From Akkermansia muciniphila (lineage in GTDB: Bacteria; Verrucomicrobiota; Verrucomicrobiia; Verrucomicrobiales; Akkermansiaceae), in NCBI GenBank assembly GCA_945873305.1, contig CAMCCX010000023.1, forward strand, positions 1-35,851: 35,851 nt of DNA, read 5' to 3'. The notes under the pieces are model-generated. The model worked only from the letters and a program-made list of their open reading frames with translations. It searched no databases and was not told the origin of the DNA. The position numbers were made by a program, and so were the translations under genes. Numbering within the stretch: the stretch's first letter is position 1; every line of letters starts with the position of its first letter. Positions 14,346 through 21,836 of the stretch are shown here, piece after piece.

Positions 14346-16157
14346 ATGAATTTCTCAGAAATCGATCCCTGGATTCTCGCCTTCGCCGGCATCACCGTCG
14401 CCGTCACGCTGTGGATGGGCTTCCGTTCCTCGAAAAGCTCCAAGTCCGCCTCGGACTTTTTCGTCGCCGGCCGCTCGGTTTCCGTCGGCTGGAACGCGTC
14501 CGCCATCTCGGGTGAATATCTCAGCGCCGCGAGCTTCATGGGCATCGCCGGCATGGTGATGTCGTCCGGCTACGACGCGTTGTGGTATCCGGTCTGTTAT
14601 GCGTGCGGTTATCTTTTCCTGCTGCTGTTCATCGCCGGGCCGCTGCGGCGGTTCGGCGCTTACACGATTCCCGATTTCGCCGAGGGCCGCTTCGACTCGC
14701 CGTTGTTCCGCCGCATCGCGGTGTGCTTCGTTCTATTCATCGGCTTTTTCTACACGATGCCGCAGATGAAAGGCGCGGGCACCGCGCTTTCCTATATTCT
14801 GCCAGGCTTGCCGTATTGGGTCGGCGTGGTCGTCGTCGGCGCGGTCATCACGCTGAACGTCGCGCTCGGGGGGATGAAGGGCATCACGTTGATTCAAGCG
14901 GTCCAGTATTGGATCAAGATGTTCGCCATCTCCACGCCGGTTTTCGTTCTTCTATCCGTCTATGGCGGCTATGGGGAAAATCTCGCGATGAACCAATCCG
15001 CCGCCGAGGCTGCCTCGAAGCCCGCCATCGTCCAGCCCGCTGATCCGGCGGAGATGCAACGCAAGGCGCTGCCGGAAAAGGCCCCCAAGGACGACGCCTG
15101 GCTCGCGCCCTTCGGACCGCTCACGACCAAGGCCGTGAAGTCCGCCGCCGCGGCGCTTCCGGTCGAGGAGCGCGCGCCGTTCCTCGCGAAAAACGAGAAG
15201 CCCTTTTCGCTCATCTATACCTTCTCGCTCATCGTCGCGCTCGTCTGCGGCACCGCCGGCCTGCCGCACATCCTCGTACGTTTTTATACCAATCCGGACG
15301 GGGTCGCCGCCAAGAAGACGACCATGTGGGTGATGATCCTCATCGGCGTGTTCTATGTTTTCCCGCCGGTCTTCGGCGTGCTGGGTAGAAATCTAATGCC
15401 CGAGCTCTACACCGGGCTCGCCGGCGTCAAGGGCACCGACGCGGTGGTCCTGCGCCTCCCCACGTTGATCTCGCAGAAATACGGCGTCGTCGGTTCGATC
15501 CTCAGCGGCATCACCTGCGCGGGCGCCTTCGCCGCCTTCATGAGCACTTTTTCCGGCCTGCTGGTTTCGATGACCGGCGCGCTTGCCCACGACGTTTACG
15601 GCCGGATGCTCCGTCCTAACTCCACGCCCGGCGAGCGCATGCGGATGTTCAAGTGGTGCGCGGTCCTCATCGGCAGCATTTCCGTGGTCCTCGGCTGCTT
15701 CGTCGAGCCGTTGGAAATCAACTTCATGGTCGGCCAGGCGTTCGCCATCGCCGCCGCCAGTTATTTCCCGCTGTTGTTCATGAGCGTCTGGTGGCGCGGC
15801 ATGACCATGAAGGGCGCGGCCGCCGGAATGCTAACCGGCGGACTTTGCGCGCTCCTCGCGGCCACCGCGACGAATGTCAGCAACCTCTCGCTCGACAAGG
15901 GCGCGATGGGCAAGATCTTCTCCGGCTTCGCTCCGCTCAATGATTTCTGGGCCGCCCATCCGCTGCTGCGCATCCTCTGCGAGCAACCCGCGATCTGGAC
16001 CGTGCCGCTCGCGATCTTCCTCATGGTCGTCGTCTCCAAGGCCACCCGCTCCAGCGTGCCGAAGGATGTGCGGATGAAAATGCTCGTGCTCCACGCTCCC
16101 GAGGCGCTCGGCCTCAAGCAGGAATACATCCAGGAGCACCAAGGCCCGGCGCATTGA
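14346..16157 (+). CDS. Sodium:solute symporter, ActP (acetate permease) type
   Basis: The 603-residue protein belongs to the sodium:solute symporter family. The N-terminal region DFFVAGRSVSVGWNASAISG, followed by EYLSAASFMGIAGMVMSSGY, is close to ActP, as are AYTIPDFAEGRF and FFYTMPQMKGAG. About 13 membrane segments are visible. A loop of about 75 residues (roughly 205-290), rich in Ala, Pro and Lys, interrupts the membrane core, as in the long ActP-like subgroup. The C-terminus is cytoplasmic. Acetate or another short carboxylate is the likely substrate, judging from family and the DUF485 partner immediately upstream; this is inference. No acetyl-CoA synthetase gene lies nearby. Confidence 0.85.
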   Translation: MNFSEIDPWILAFAGITVAVTLWMGFRSSKSSKSASDFFVAGRSVSVGWNASAISGEYLSAASFMGIAGMVMSSGYDALWYPVCYACGYLFLLLFIAGPLRRFGAYTIPDFAEGRFDSPLFRRIAVCFVLFIGFFYTMPQMKGAGTALSYILPGLPYWVGVVVVGAVITLNVALGGMKGITLIQAVQYWIKMFAISTPVFVLLSVYGGYGENLAMNQSAAEAASKPAIVQPADPAEMQRKALPEKAPKDDAWLAPFGPLTTKAVKSAAAALPVEERAPFLAKNEKPFSLIYTFSLIVALVCGTAGLPHILVRFYTNPDGVAAKKTTMWVMILIGVFYVFPPVFGVLGRNLMPELYTGLAGVKGTDAVVLRLPTLISQKYGVVGSILSGITCAGAFAAFMSTFSGLLVSMTGALAHDVYGRMLRPNSTPGERMRMFKWCAVLIGSISVVLGCFVEPLEINFMVGQAFAIAAASYFPLLFMSVWWRGMTMKGAAAGMLTGGLCALLAATATNVSNLSLDKGAMGKIFSGFAPLNDFWAAHPLLRILCEQPAIWTVPLAIFLMVVVSKATRSSVPKDVRMKMLVLHAPEALGLKQEYIQEHQGPAH

Positions 16158-16287
16158 AATTCCAGTCCATCAGAAACACGGCCGCAGGCCGGACTTCCGG
16201 GTCCAGCCGTCGTAAACGGCACCGATCCTGCATGTCGGCGCGCCGTGCCGGTTGACACGAGCGGAATGGCGGCGTTTGCTTGCGCCG

Positions 16288-17247
16288 ATGTCGCCCGATT
16301 CCCAGCAGGACTTTGCGCTCGCCTTCCTGAGCATCCTTTTCGAAGGCGTGCCGTTCATTTTGCTGGGCACGCTGATCAGCGGATTCATCGACATTTACCT
16401 GCCGCCGGGGATCATGGACCGCTTCCTGCCGAGAAACAAATTTTTCGCGGTGCTGACCGCCGGACTGCTAGGCGCGGTGTTCCCCGTTTGCGAATGCGCG
16501 GTGGTGCCGGTGATCCGGCGGCTGGTGAAAAAAGGCCTGCCGGTCTCCTGCGCGCTCACTTACATGCTCGCCGCCCCGATCGTGAACCCCATCACCGCGC
16601 TGAGCACGTGGAAAGCCTTCCAAGGCCAGGGCGCGGCGATGATGACGAGTTCGCGGCTCCTGCTAGGTTTCCTCATCGCGGTGGCCGTGGGAATCATCGT
16701 TTCCAAACTATCGCTCGCCTCGGTGCTGAAGCCATCGCTGGTAGAAAGCTTGGAAAAGGACCAGGCGAAATCCGACCACGACCACTCCGGCTGCGGCCAC
16801 GATCATTCGCACGACGAGCCCTCGGAGGAAAACCGGCTGGTCGCCGCCTTCCGCTCTGCGATGAAGGACTTCGTCGATGTCGCGGTCTATTTCGCCATCG
16901 GCGTGTCGATCACCGCGCTGTTCAACACCGGCATCGCCCCCGGCGCGCAATGGCTCGACGGTCTCGCGAAAGACCCGACTGCGGCGCCGGCCGCGCTGAT
17001 GGCCCTCGCGTTCATCCTCAGCCTGTGCAGCACCTCGGACGCGTTCATCGCGGCGACCTTGGATAAATTCTCATGGGGCGCGAAACTCGCCTTTCTCACC
17101 TTCGGCCCGATGATGGACGTGAAGCTGCTCTTTCTCTATCAAACGGTGCTGCGCAAGCGGTTCATCGTCCTTCTCGCGGTCGGTCTCTTTCTCGCCATCG
17201 GCGGGATCTCGATCTACTGGCAACAACTCGTTTTCGCAGCGAAATGA
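16288..17247 (+). CDS. YraQ/UPF0718-type permease with a His-rich loop
   Basis: The ATG at 16288 gives 319 residues; an in-frame TTG at 16252 is an alternative. The protein has about eight membrane segments in two halves, with the family motif GAVFPVCECAVVPVIRRLVK in the first half and LSLCSTSDAFIA in the second. Between them a cytoplasmic loop holds DHDHSGCGHDHSHDE, a strong metal-binding sequence. Relatives include arsenic permeases (ArsP) and YraQ/YcgR-type proteins whose substrate is not established. The stop overlaps the start of the TIGR03943 gene as ATGA, so the two are translationally coupled. Confidence 0.8.
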   Translation: MSPDSQQDFALAFLSILFEGVPFILLGTLISGFIDIYLPPGIMDRFLPRNKFFAVLTAGLLGAVFPVCECAVVPVIRRLVKKGLPVSCALTYMLAAPIVNPITALSTWKAFQGQGAAMMTSSRLLLGFLIAVAVGIIVSKLSLASVLKPSLVESLEKDQAKSDHDHSGCGHDHSHDEPSEENRLVAAFRSAMKDFVDVAVYFAIGVSITALFNTGIAPGAQWLDGLAKDPTAAPAALMALAFILSLCSTSDAFIAATLDKFSWGAKLAFLTFGPMMDVKLLFLYQTVLRKRFIVLLAVGLFLAIGGISIYWQQLVFAAK

Positions 17248-18068
17248 ATCCCCGGAACCGGCGCATCCTGTTTTCCCTCGCGGTGCTCGTCTGGAGCGCG
17301 GTGCTGTTATATTTTTATGGTAGCGGGCGGATCAACAAGTACCTCGCGCCGGACTTCCGGATCATTTCCTTCGCCGGCGGACTGGGGCTCGCGGTGCTCG
17401 GGCTTTTCAACCTTTTCACGGCGGGGCAAAACGCGGGCGGCTGCTGCGGCGACCACGGCGGCGGGGAAGAGGCGCACGACCACGAAAGCGGCGACATGCA
17501 CCCGCTCACCGCGGTGCTCCTGATGATCGTGCCGGTGGTTCTATCAGTCGCGTGGACCAAGGACGAATACTCCGTCGCGGCTCTCTCGCGGAAGGGCCTC
17601 TACGACGCGCCGTCCGCGGTTTCCTCGCCGTTTCTCGCCTCATCGCTGCCCGCGCTCACCCGTGAGGAGATCGAGAAAAGCCACCGCAAGACGCCGGACG
17701 GATTTCTCGAGTTCAACCTGATGGAGTTGTTTTTCTCCAGCGGCGACCGCGAGATGCAAGGCCTGCTCGACGGACTCAAGGTGGAAACCGAAGGCCGCTG
17801 GATGGACGAGAAAGTCCGCAATCCGCACGGCTCGCGCAAGCGCCTCTACCGGTTGTTCGTCACCTGCTGCGCCGCCGACAGCCGGGCGATTCCGATCATC
17901 CTCGAGTTCGGCAAGACGCCGCCCGAGCTTCCTGAAAACGGCTGGGTGAAAGTCGCGGGCACCATGCGCTTTCCGTTGGAAGAAGGCGTGATCCAGCCGG
18001 TGCTAACCGTGGATCGCGCGCTGGCCGCGGAGCCGCCCTACGAGGAGAGTTTCATGCGCAACAAGTGA
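17244..18068 (+). CDS. TIGR03943/YcgQ-family membrane protein, permease partner
   Basis: The ATG at 17244 overlaps the permease stop and gives 274 residues (MNPRNRRILFSLAVLVWSAV). There are two N-terminal membrane helices, a hydrophilic segment with GGCCGDHGGGEEAHDHESGD, a third helix, and a C-terminal extracytoplasmic domain with the family motif RLFVTCCAADSRAIPIILEF. TIGR03943 proteins (YcgQ in Bacillus) are routinely encoded beside YraQ/UPF0718 permeases. Both partners here carry His/Cys-rich stretches, pointing to metal or metal-complex transport; this is inference, not known function. Confidence 0.8.
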   Translation: MNPRNRRILFSLAVLVWSAVLLYFYGSGRINKYLAPDFRIISFAGGLGLAVLGLFNLFTAGQNAGGCCGDHGGGEEAHDHESGDMHPLTAVLLMIVPVVLSVAWTKDEYSVAALSRKGLYDAPSAVSSPFLASSLPALTREEIEKSHRKTPDGFLEFNLMELFFSSGDREMQGLLDGLKVETEGRWMDEKVRNPHGSRKRLYRLFVTCCAADSRAIPIILEFGKTPPELPENGWVKVAGTMRFPLEEGVIQPVLTVDRALAAEPPYEESFMRNK

Positions 18069-18070
18069 CC

Positions 18071-18538
18071 ATGGGAAAACCCTCACACCCGCGACCGGAA
18101 GGTCATGTGTTAGTCCCGGCCGCCGTCATCGGCTCGCTCTCGATCCTGCTCGCCGTCGGGCTGAGCGCGCTCCGGATTCTGGACCGCGCGGACCTGGCTG
18201 TTGGGAGTTTGATCTCGCAGGGGAAACCGGCAGGTTTCCCCAAGGCCTTGCCCGAGTGGGCGGTGTGGCTGGCGGTGGTTTGGTTCGCCTTCGGGCTGGC
18301 TTTCGCGATCCTGAGCGTGGCCGGCACCTGGCGGCGTGTCGTGTTATGGATCACGACGGCGGTCCTGGTCGCGGCGTGGGCTCCCGTGCTGGCGCTGGCG
18401 GCGCGCGCGCCCGACATCGCCGCGCCGGTCATCGCCGTGATTTGGTCCGGAGTTTGCGCCTTGGTGTATGCGGGAAGCCACCGGATGCCCTGCGACGAAG
18501 CGGTGGATCTATCTGAAAAAACTGATGAAGCGCATTGA
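18071..18538 (+). CDS. Small integral membrane protein, unknown function
   Basis: The ATG at 18071 (a GTG at 18065 is possible) gives 155 residues with four predicted membrane helices (for example VLVPAAVIGSLSILLAVGLS and WAVWLAVVWFAFGLAFAILS) and a short acidic tail. I do not recognise the family. It starts two bases after the TIGR03943 stop and overlaps the first 14 bases of recR, so it is the link in a tightly packed four-gene operon. Confidence 0.7.
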   Translation: MGKPSHPRPEGHVLVPAAVIGSLSILLAVGLSALRILDRADLAVGSLISQGKPAGFPKALPEWAVWLAVVWFAFGLAFAILSVAGTWRRVVLWITTAVLVAAWAPVLALAARAPDIAAPVIAVIWSGVCALVYAGSHRMPCDEAVDLSEKTDEAH

Positions 18539-19133
18539 TTTCCCGGAACCCGTCAAAGCCCTCGTCGGCGAGCTCAAGCGCCTGCCGGGGATCGGTCCGC
18601 GCAGCGCCGAGCGCATCGCGGTGTGGCTCCTGCAAAGCCCGAAAGCCGAGCCCGCGACGCTCGCCGGGGCTTTGTTAGCGGCCAAGGAAATGGTCCGGCC
18701 CTGCCCGGTTTGCGGATTCTTCGCGACCGAATCCGGCTGCGATGTCTGCGACGATTCGGCGCGCGACGACCAGACTCTCTGCGTCGTCGAGCAGGCCACC
18801 GACGTGCTTCCGCTAGAACGTTCCGGCGCGTTTCGCGGCCGCTACCATTGCCTCGGCGGCAAGCTTTCGCCGCTCGACCGGGTGTCGCCCGAGGACTTGC
18901 GCATCCCGTCGCTGGTCCGGCGGATCGAGGCCGCGCCGGAGGAAATCGAGGTCATCCTCGCGCTCGGCTCCGATGTGGAAGGCGAGGCGACCGCGAACTA
19001 CCTGGCAGAACTGCTGCGCGGGCGGAATTGCCGGCTCACCCGCATCGCCCAAGGCCTGCCCGCGGGCGGCGGTCTCGAGCACGCCGACGAGCTCACGCTG
19101 ATGCGCGCGATGCAGGGCCGGCGCAGTGTTTAA
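18525..19133 (+). CDS. recR: Recombination mediator RecR
   Basis: The 202-residue protein has the normal RecR length. It contains the N-terminal helix-hairpin-helix (LVGELKRLPGIGPRSAERIA), a zinc finger with Cys60, Cys63, Cys72 and Cys75 (CPVCGFFATESGCDVCDD), a Toprim domain starting LCVVEQATDVLPLE, and the conserved SDVEGEATANYLAELLRG and C-terminal QGLPAGGGLEHADELTL. RecR acts with RecO (and RecF) to load RecA onto SSB-coated single-stranded DNA. The start at 18525 lies inside the preceding membrane-protein gene, implying translational coupling. The usual partner dnaX and the YbaB gene are not adjacent. Confidence 0.95.
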   Translation: MKRIDFPEPVKALVGELKRLPGIGPRSAERIAVWLLQSPKAEPATLAGALLAAKEMVRPCPVCGFFATESGCDVCDDSARDDQTLCVVEQATDVLPLERSGAFRGRYHCLGGKLSPLDRVSPEDLRIPSLVRRIEAAPEEIEVILALGSDVEGEATANYLAELLRGRNCRLTRIAQGLPAGGGLEHADELTLMRAMQGRRSV

Positions 19134-19145
19134 GTCCAAGAAATT

Positions 19146-19174
19146 TTGACAGGTTGCATGAACCGGCCTAGACC
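19146..19174 (+). promoter_or_regulatory. Candidate promoter of the M3 peptidase gene
   Basis: A perfect -35 hexamer TTGACA (19146-19151) is followed after 17 bases by TAGACC (19169-19174), a weak -10. The ATG at 19186 is only 11 bases further, so a transcript from here would have an almost absent leader. Confidence 0.3.
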
Positions 19175-19185
19175 TGATTTCACGC

Positions 19186-21276
19186 ATGCATCCGTTCCTC
19201 GCTCCCGATTTCCAAATCCGTTGGTCCACGCTTGTTCCCGAAGCCGTCGAGCCGGACATCCGCCACGCGCTTGATCTCGCAAAGCAAAACATCGAGGCGA
19301 TCTGCGCGCAGGATCCCGCCGCGGCGACGTATGAATCCACCTTCCTCGCCTTCGAAAACGCCGCCGAACAACTCGGCGACGGCTGGGGCCGGCTCAATCA
19401 CCTCGACTCGGTGTGCGACTCGCCCGCCCAGCGCGAGGCGCTCGGCAAGATGCTGCCGGAGGTCACCGATTTCTACTCGTCGCTCGCGCTGAACGACCGC
19501 TTGTGGGCGGTGATCAAGGCGGTGGGCGAGCGCCGGGAAATCGCCTCGCTGTCCGCGGTCCAGCGGCGCTTCGTGGAGGAAACCCTGGCGGACTTCCGCA
19601 ACTCCGGAGCGGATCTGCCCGCCGCCCAAAAAGAGCGCATCGCCGCCATCGAGGCCGAGCTATCCAAGATCACCAAGGAGTATTCCGAGCACGTCCTCGA
19701 CTCGACCAACGCGTGGGAACTCGTCATCACCGACGAGGCGAAACTCGCCGGGCTGCCGGAATCCGCCATCGCCGGCGCGGCGTCTAACGCCCGCGCCAAA
19801 GGCCACGAGGCGCCGGCCTGGCGCTTCACCCTGCAGTTCCCGTCGATGTTCCCGATCATGCAGCACCTGCACGACGACTCGATCCGCCGCCAGGTCTGGG
19901 AGGCGTCCTCGCAAGTCGGGGCCACCGGCGAGTTCGACAACACCGCGCTCGTCTGGCAGATTCTAACTCTCCGCCACGAGAAAGCCGCCATCCTCGGCCA
20001 CGAGCATTTCGCCGACCTCACGCTGCTCCGCCGCATGGCGAAAGACGGCGGCACCGCGCTCGGCTTCATCGAGAACCTCCACGCCCGCGTGCGCCCGTCG
20101 TTTCTAGCCGAGCACAAACAGCTCGCCCAATACAAGGCCGCCAAGTCCGGCCAGCCCGTCGGCCCGCTTGAGCCGTGGGAAGTCGCCTACTGGGCGGAGA
20201 AGCAGCGCCAGGAAAACTACGACTTCGATGAGGAGGCGTTGCGGCCTTATTTCCCGGTGGATGGCGTGATGGCCGGCATGTTTGAAATCGCCTCGCGTCT
20301 TTTCGGCATCACCATCCGCCAGCTCAAGACGGTTTTCTATCAACCCGGCGCCGGGCCCGCCACGCTGCCGGAGGAGGTCGTGGAAGTCTGGCATCCGGAG
20401 TGCGCGTTCTACGAGATTCACGATTCGAAAACATCGGCCCACCTCGGCTCGTTCTATGCCGACTGGCACCCGCGCGAGTCGAAGCGCGGCGGCGCGTGGA
20501 TGAACTCGCTGCACACCGGCGCGCCCGGCGAGCCGCACCTCGGCCTGATCATCGGCAACATGAGCCCGCCGGTGGACGGCAAGCCCGCGCTTCTAACTCA
20601 CGGCGAGGTCGAGACGATTTTCCACGAGTTCGGCCACCTGCTCCACGGCTTGCTCAGCCAAGTCGCCGTGAAATCCCTCTCCGGCACCAACGTGCCGTGG
20701 GATTTCGTCGAACTGCCTTCGCAGATCATGGAGAATTTCTGTTGGGACCGCGAGTCGCTCGATCTCTTCGCGCGCCACTTCGAGACCGGCGAGGCGATCC
20801 CGGAGGATCTTTTCCTGAAAATGATCGCCGCGAAAAACTACCTCAGCGCCTCCGCCTTCATGCGTCAGCTCGCCTTCGCCAAGCTCGATCTGGAACTCCA
20901 CACCCGTCTGGCGGATTTCCTCGGGAAAGATCTCGACGCCGTGGACCGCGAGGTCCTGGCCGACTACCTCGCGCCGCTCAAAACCCGGTCGCCCTCGATG
21001 ATGCGGCGCTTCAGCCACCTTTTCAGCAGCCCCACCGGCTACGCCGCGGGCTACTATTCCTACAAGTGGGCGGAAGTGCTAGACGCCGACGCCTTCACCC
21101 GTTTCCAACAGGAAGGCGTTCTCAATCCCGAGACCGGCCTGGCCTTCCGCGAGCACATCCTCAGCAAGGGGAATTCCGTCGCCCCGGATGAACTCTACCG
21201 CCGCTTCATGGGCCGCGATCCGGAATTGGAGCCTCTCCTCGTCCGCGCCGGCCTCGCCGAGCCGGTGCTGGCTTAG
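19186..21276 (+). CDS. M3-family oligopeptidase (oligopeptidase A / PrlC-like)
   Basis: The 696-residue protein has the size of oligopeptidase A and thimet-type M3 zinc peptidases. The active site is HEFGH at 480-484, within VETIFHEFGHLLHGLLSQVA. Other family blocks are WHPRESKRGGAWM, VPWDFVELPSQIMENFCWD, which carries the third zinc ligand region, and the C-terminal YAAGYYSYKWAEVLDADAF and FMGRDPELEPLLVRAGL. It is cytoplasmic, with no signal peptide, and degrades short peptides including signal-peptide fragments. The N-terminal domain is mostly helical. It lies downstream of recR with its own possible promoter. Confidence 0.93.
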   Translation: MHPFLAPDFQIRWSTLVPEAVEPDIRHALDLAKQNIEAICAQDPAAATYESTFLAFENAAEQLGDGWGRLNHLDSVCDSPAQREALGKMLPEVTDFYSSLALNDRLWAVIKAVGERREIASLSAVQRRFVEETLADFRNSGADLPAAQKERIAAIEAELSKITKEYSEHVLDSTNAWELVITDEAKLAGLPESAIAGAASNARAKGHEAPAWRFTLQFPSMFPIMQHLHDDSIRRQVWEASSQVGATGEFDNTALVWQILTLRHEKAAILGHEHFADLTLLRRMAKDGGTALGFIENLHARVRPSFLAEHKQLAQYKAAKSGQPVGPLEPWEVAYWAEKQRQENYDFDEEALRPYFPVDGVMAGMFEIASRLFGITIRQLKTVFYQPGAGPATLPEEVVEVWHPECAFYEIHDSKTSAHLGSFYADWHPRESKRGGAWMNSLHTGAPGEPHLGLIIGNMSPPVDGKPALLTHGEVETIFHEFGHLLHGLLSQVAVKSLSGTNVPWDFVELPSQIMENFCWDRESLDLFARHFETGEAIPEDLFLKMIAAKNYLSASAFMRQLAFAKLDLELHTRLADFLGKDLDAVDREVLADYLAPLKTRSPSMMRRFSHLFSSPTGYAAGYYSYKWAEVLDADAFTRFQQEGVLNPETGLAFREHILSKGNSVAPDELYRRFMGRDPELEPLLVRAGLAEPVLA

Positions 21277-21352
21277 GAAGCCCGCGATGTTCCCATGCGA
21301 GGACTGAATCCTTTCGGCCCTCGCGCGCCCGCTCCACATTCATCTTCCCCCT

Positions 21353-21388
21353 GGCCCGACCGCCTGCCGAAGCCCTGTCGGGCCTTTT
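21353..21388 (+). terminator. Likely terminator of the M3 peptidase gene
   Basis: GGCCCGAC (21353-21360) and GTCGGGCC (21377-21384) form a perfect 8-bp stem with a 16-base loop, followed by TTTT. It sits about 75 bases after the stop codon. Confidence 0.55.
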
Positions 21389-21513
21389 CGGCCGCAAGAA
21401 CAAGAAACGCAGCAGCAGGTCGAGGGGATTTTGGAGACTCACCACACGCCTGTGATGCTGGCGGATGCTTGGTTAAGGGCGATTTCATTGATCCTGATTC
21501 CGGAACACGGAGC

Positions 21514-21585
21514 GTCGATATTCTATCGACTGTTTCAGGCCGACATTCTGTCGGCCGAAGGCAGGGCGGCGGACAGGATGTCCGC
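21514..21585. repeat. Cluster of three short hairpins with related apex
   Basis: Three perfect short inverted repeats with 3-base loops follow one another: GTCGATA-TTC-TATCGAC (21514-21530), GGCCGACA-TTC-TGTCGGCC (21538-21556) and GCGGACA-GGA-TGTCCGC (21569-21585). All share the apex GA(C/T)A-NNN-T(G/A)TC but have different lower stems. They lie in the gap between the M3 peptidase gene and the convergent YhaM-like gene. They resemble a REP-like intergenic element, not a terminator, because no T-run follows. Confidence 0.7.
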
Positions 21586-21662
21586 GGCAAATAGCGCTCA
21601 GAATGAACGCGCTCCTTCAAGTGCCTGCGTTTAACGACATGCCATTCGGGAGTGGCTCCTTA

Positions 21663-21806
21663 TCAACTCGCGATCTTCGTCCGCCCGCTCGCCCACCTGC
21701 GTTCTTTGAGAATCGCAAACGCGCCGGGATCCGCCATCAGCACGCGGATGTAGTTGCTGATGGAGGCGGAAACCTGGAACGGCCCTTTGAGCCAGCGGCC
21801 GATCAT
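21663..21806 (-). CDS. Possible small protein, 47 residues, unknown
   Basis: The minus strand from ATG 21806 encodes MIGRWLKGPFQVSASISNYI followed by RVLMADPGAFAILKERRWAS and GRTKIAS, then stops. A GGGGA sequence four bases before the ATG could bind the ribosome. The amphipathic, ordinary composition is more protein-like than the surrounding frames. It begins 31 bases after the stop of the YhaM-like gene on the same strand. It could be a real small gene or the remnant of a longer one. I do not recognise a family. Confidence 0.4.
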   Translation of the reverse strand: MIGRWLKGPFQVSASISNYIRVLMADPGAFAILKERRWASGRTKIAS

Positions 21807-21836
21807 CTTTTCCCCGAATCATTGCGATTCGATTTT

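Noticed and set aside
16189-16220. Small inverted repeats CCGGA-CT-TCCGG and GCCGT-CGTAA-ACGGC after the symporter gene
   Set aside because: The stems are only 5 bp, with no T-run, and do not share the apex of the 21.5-kb hairpins; this is expected by chance in GC-rich DNA.
21514-21585. CRISPR array
   Set aside because: The three units are palindromes with differing stems, spacings of 7 and 12 bases, and no constant repeat or spacer length; no cas genes are present.
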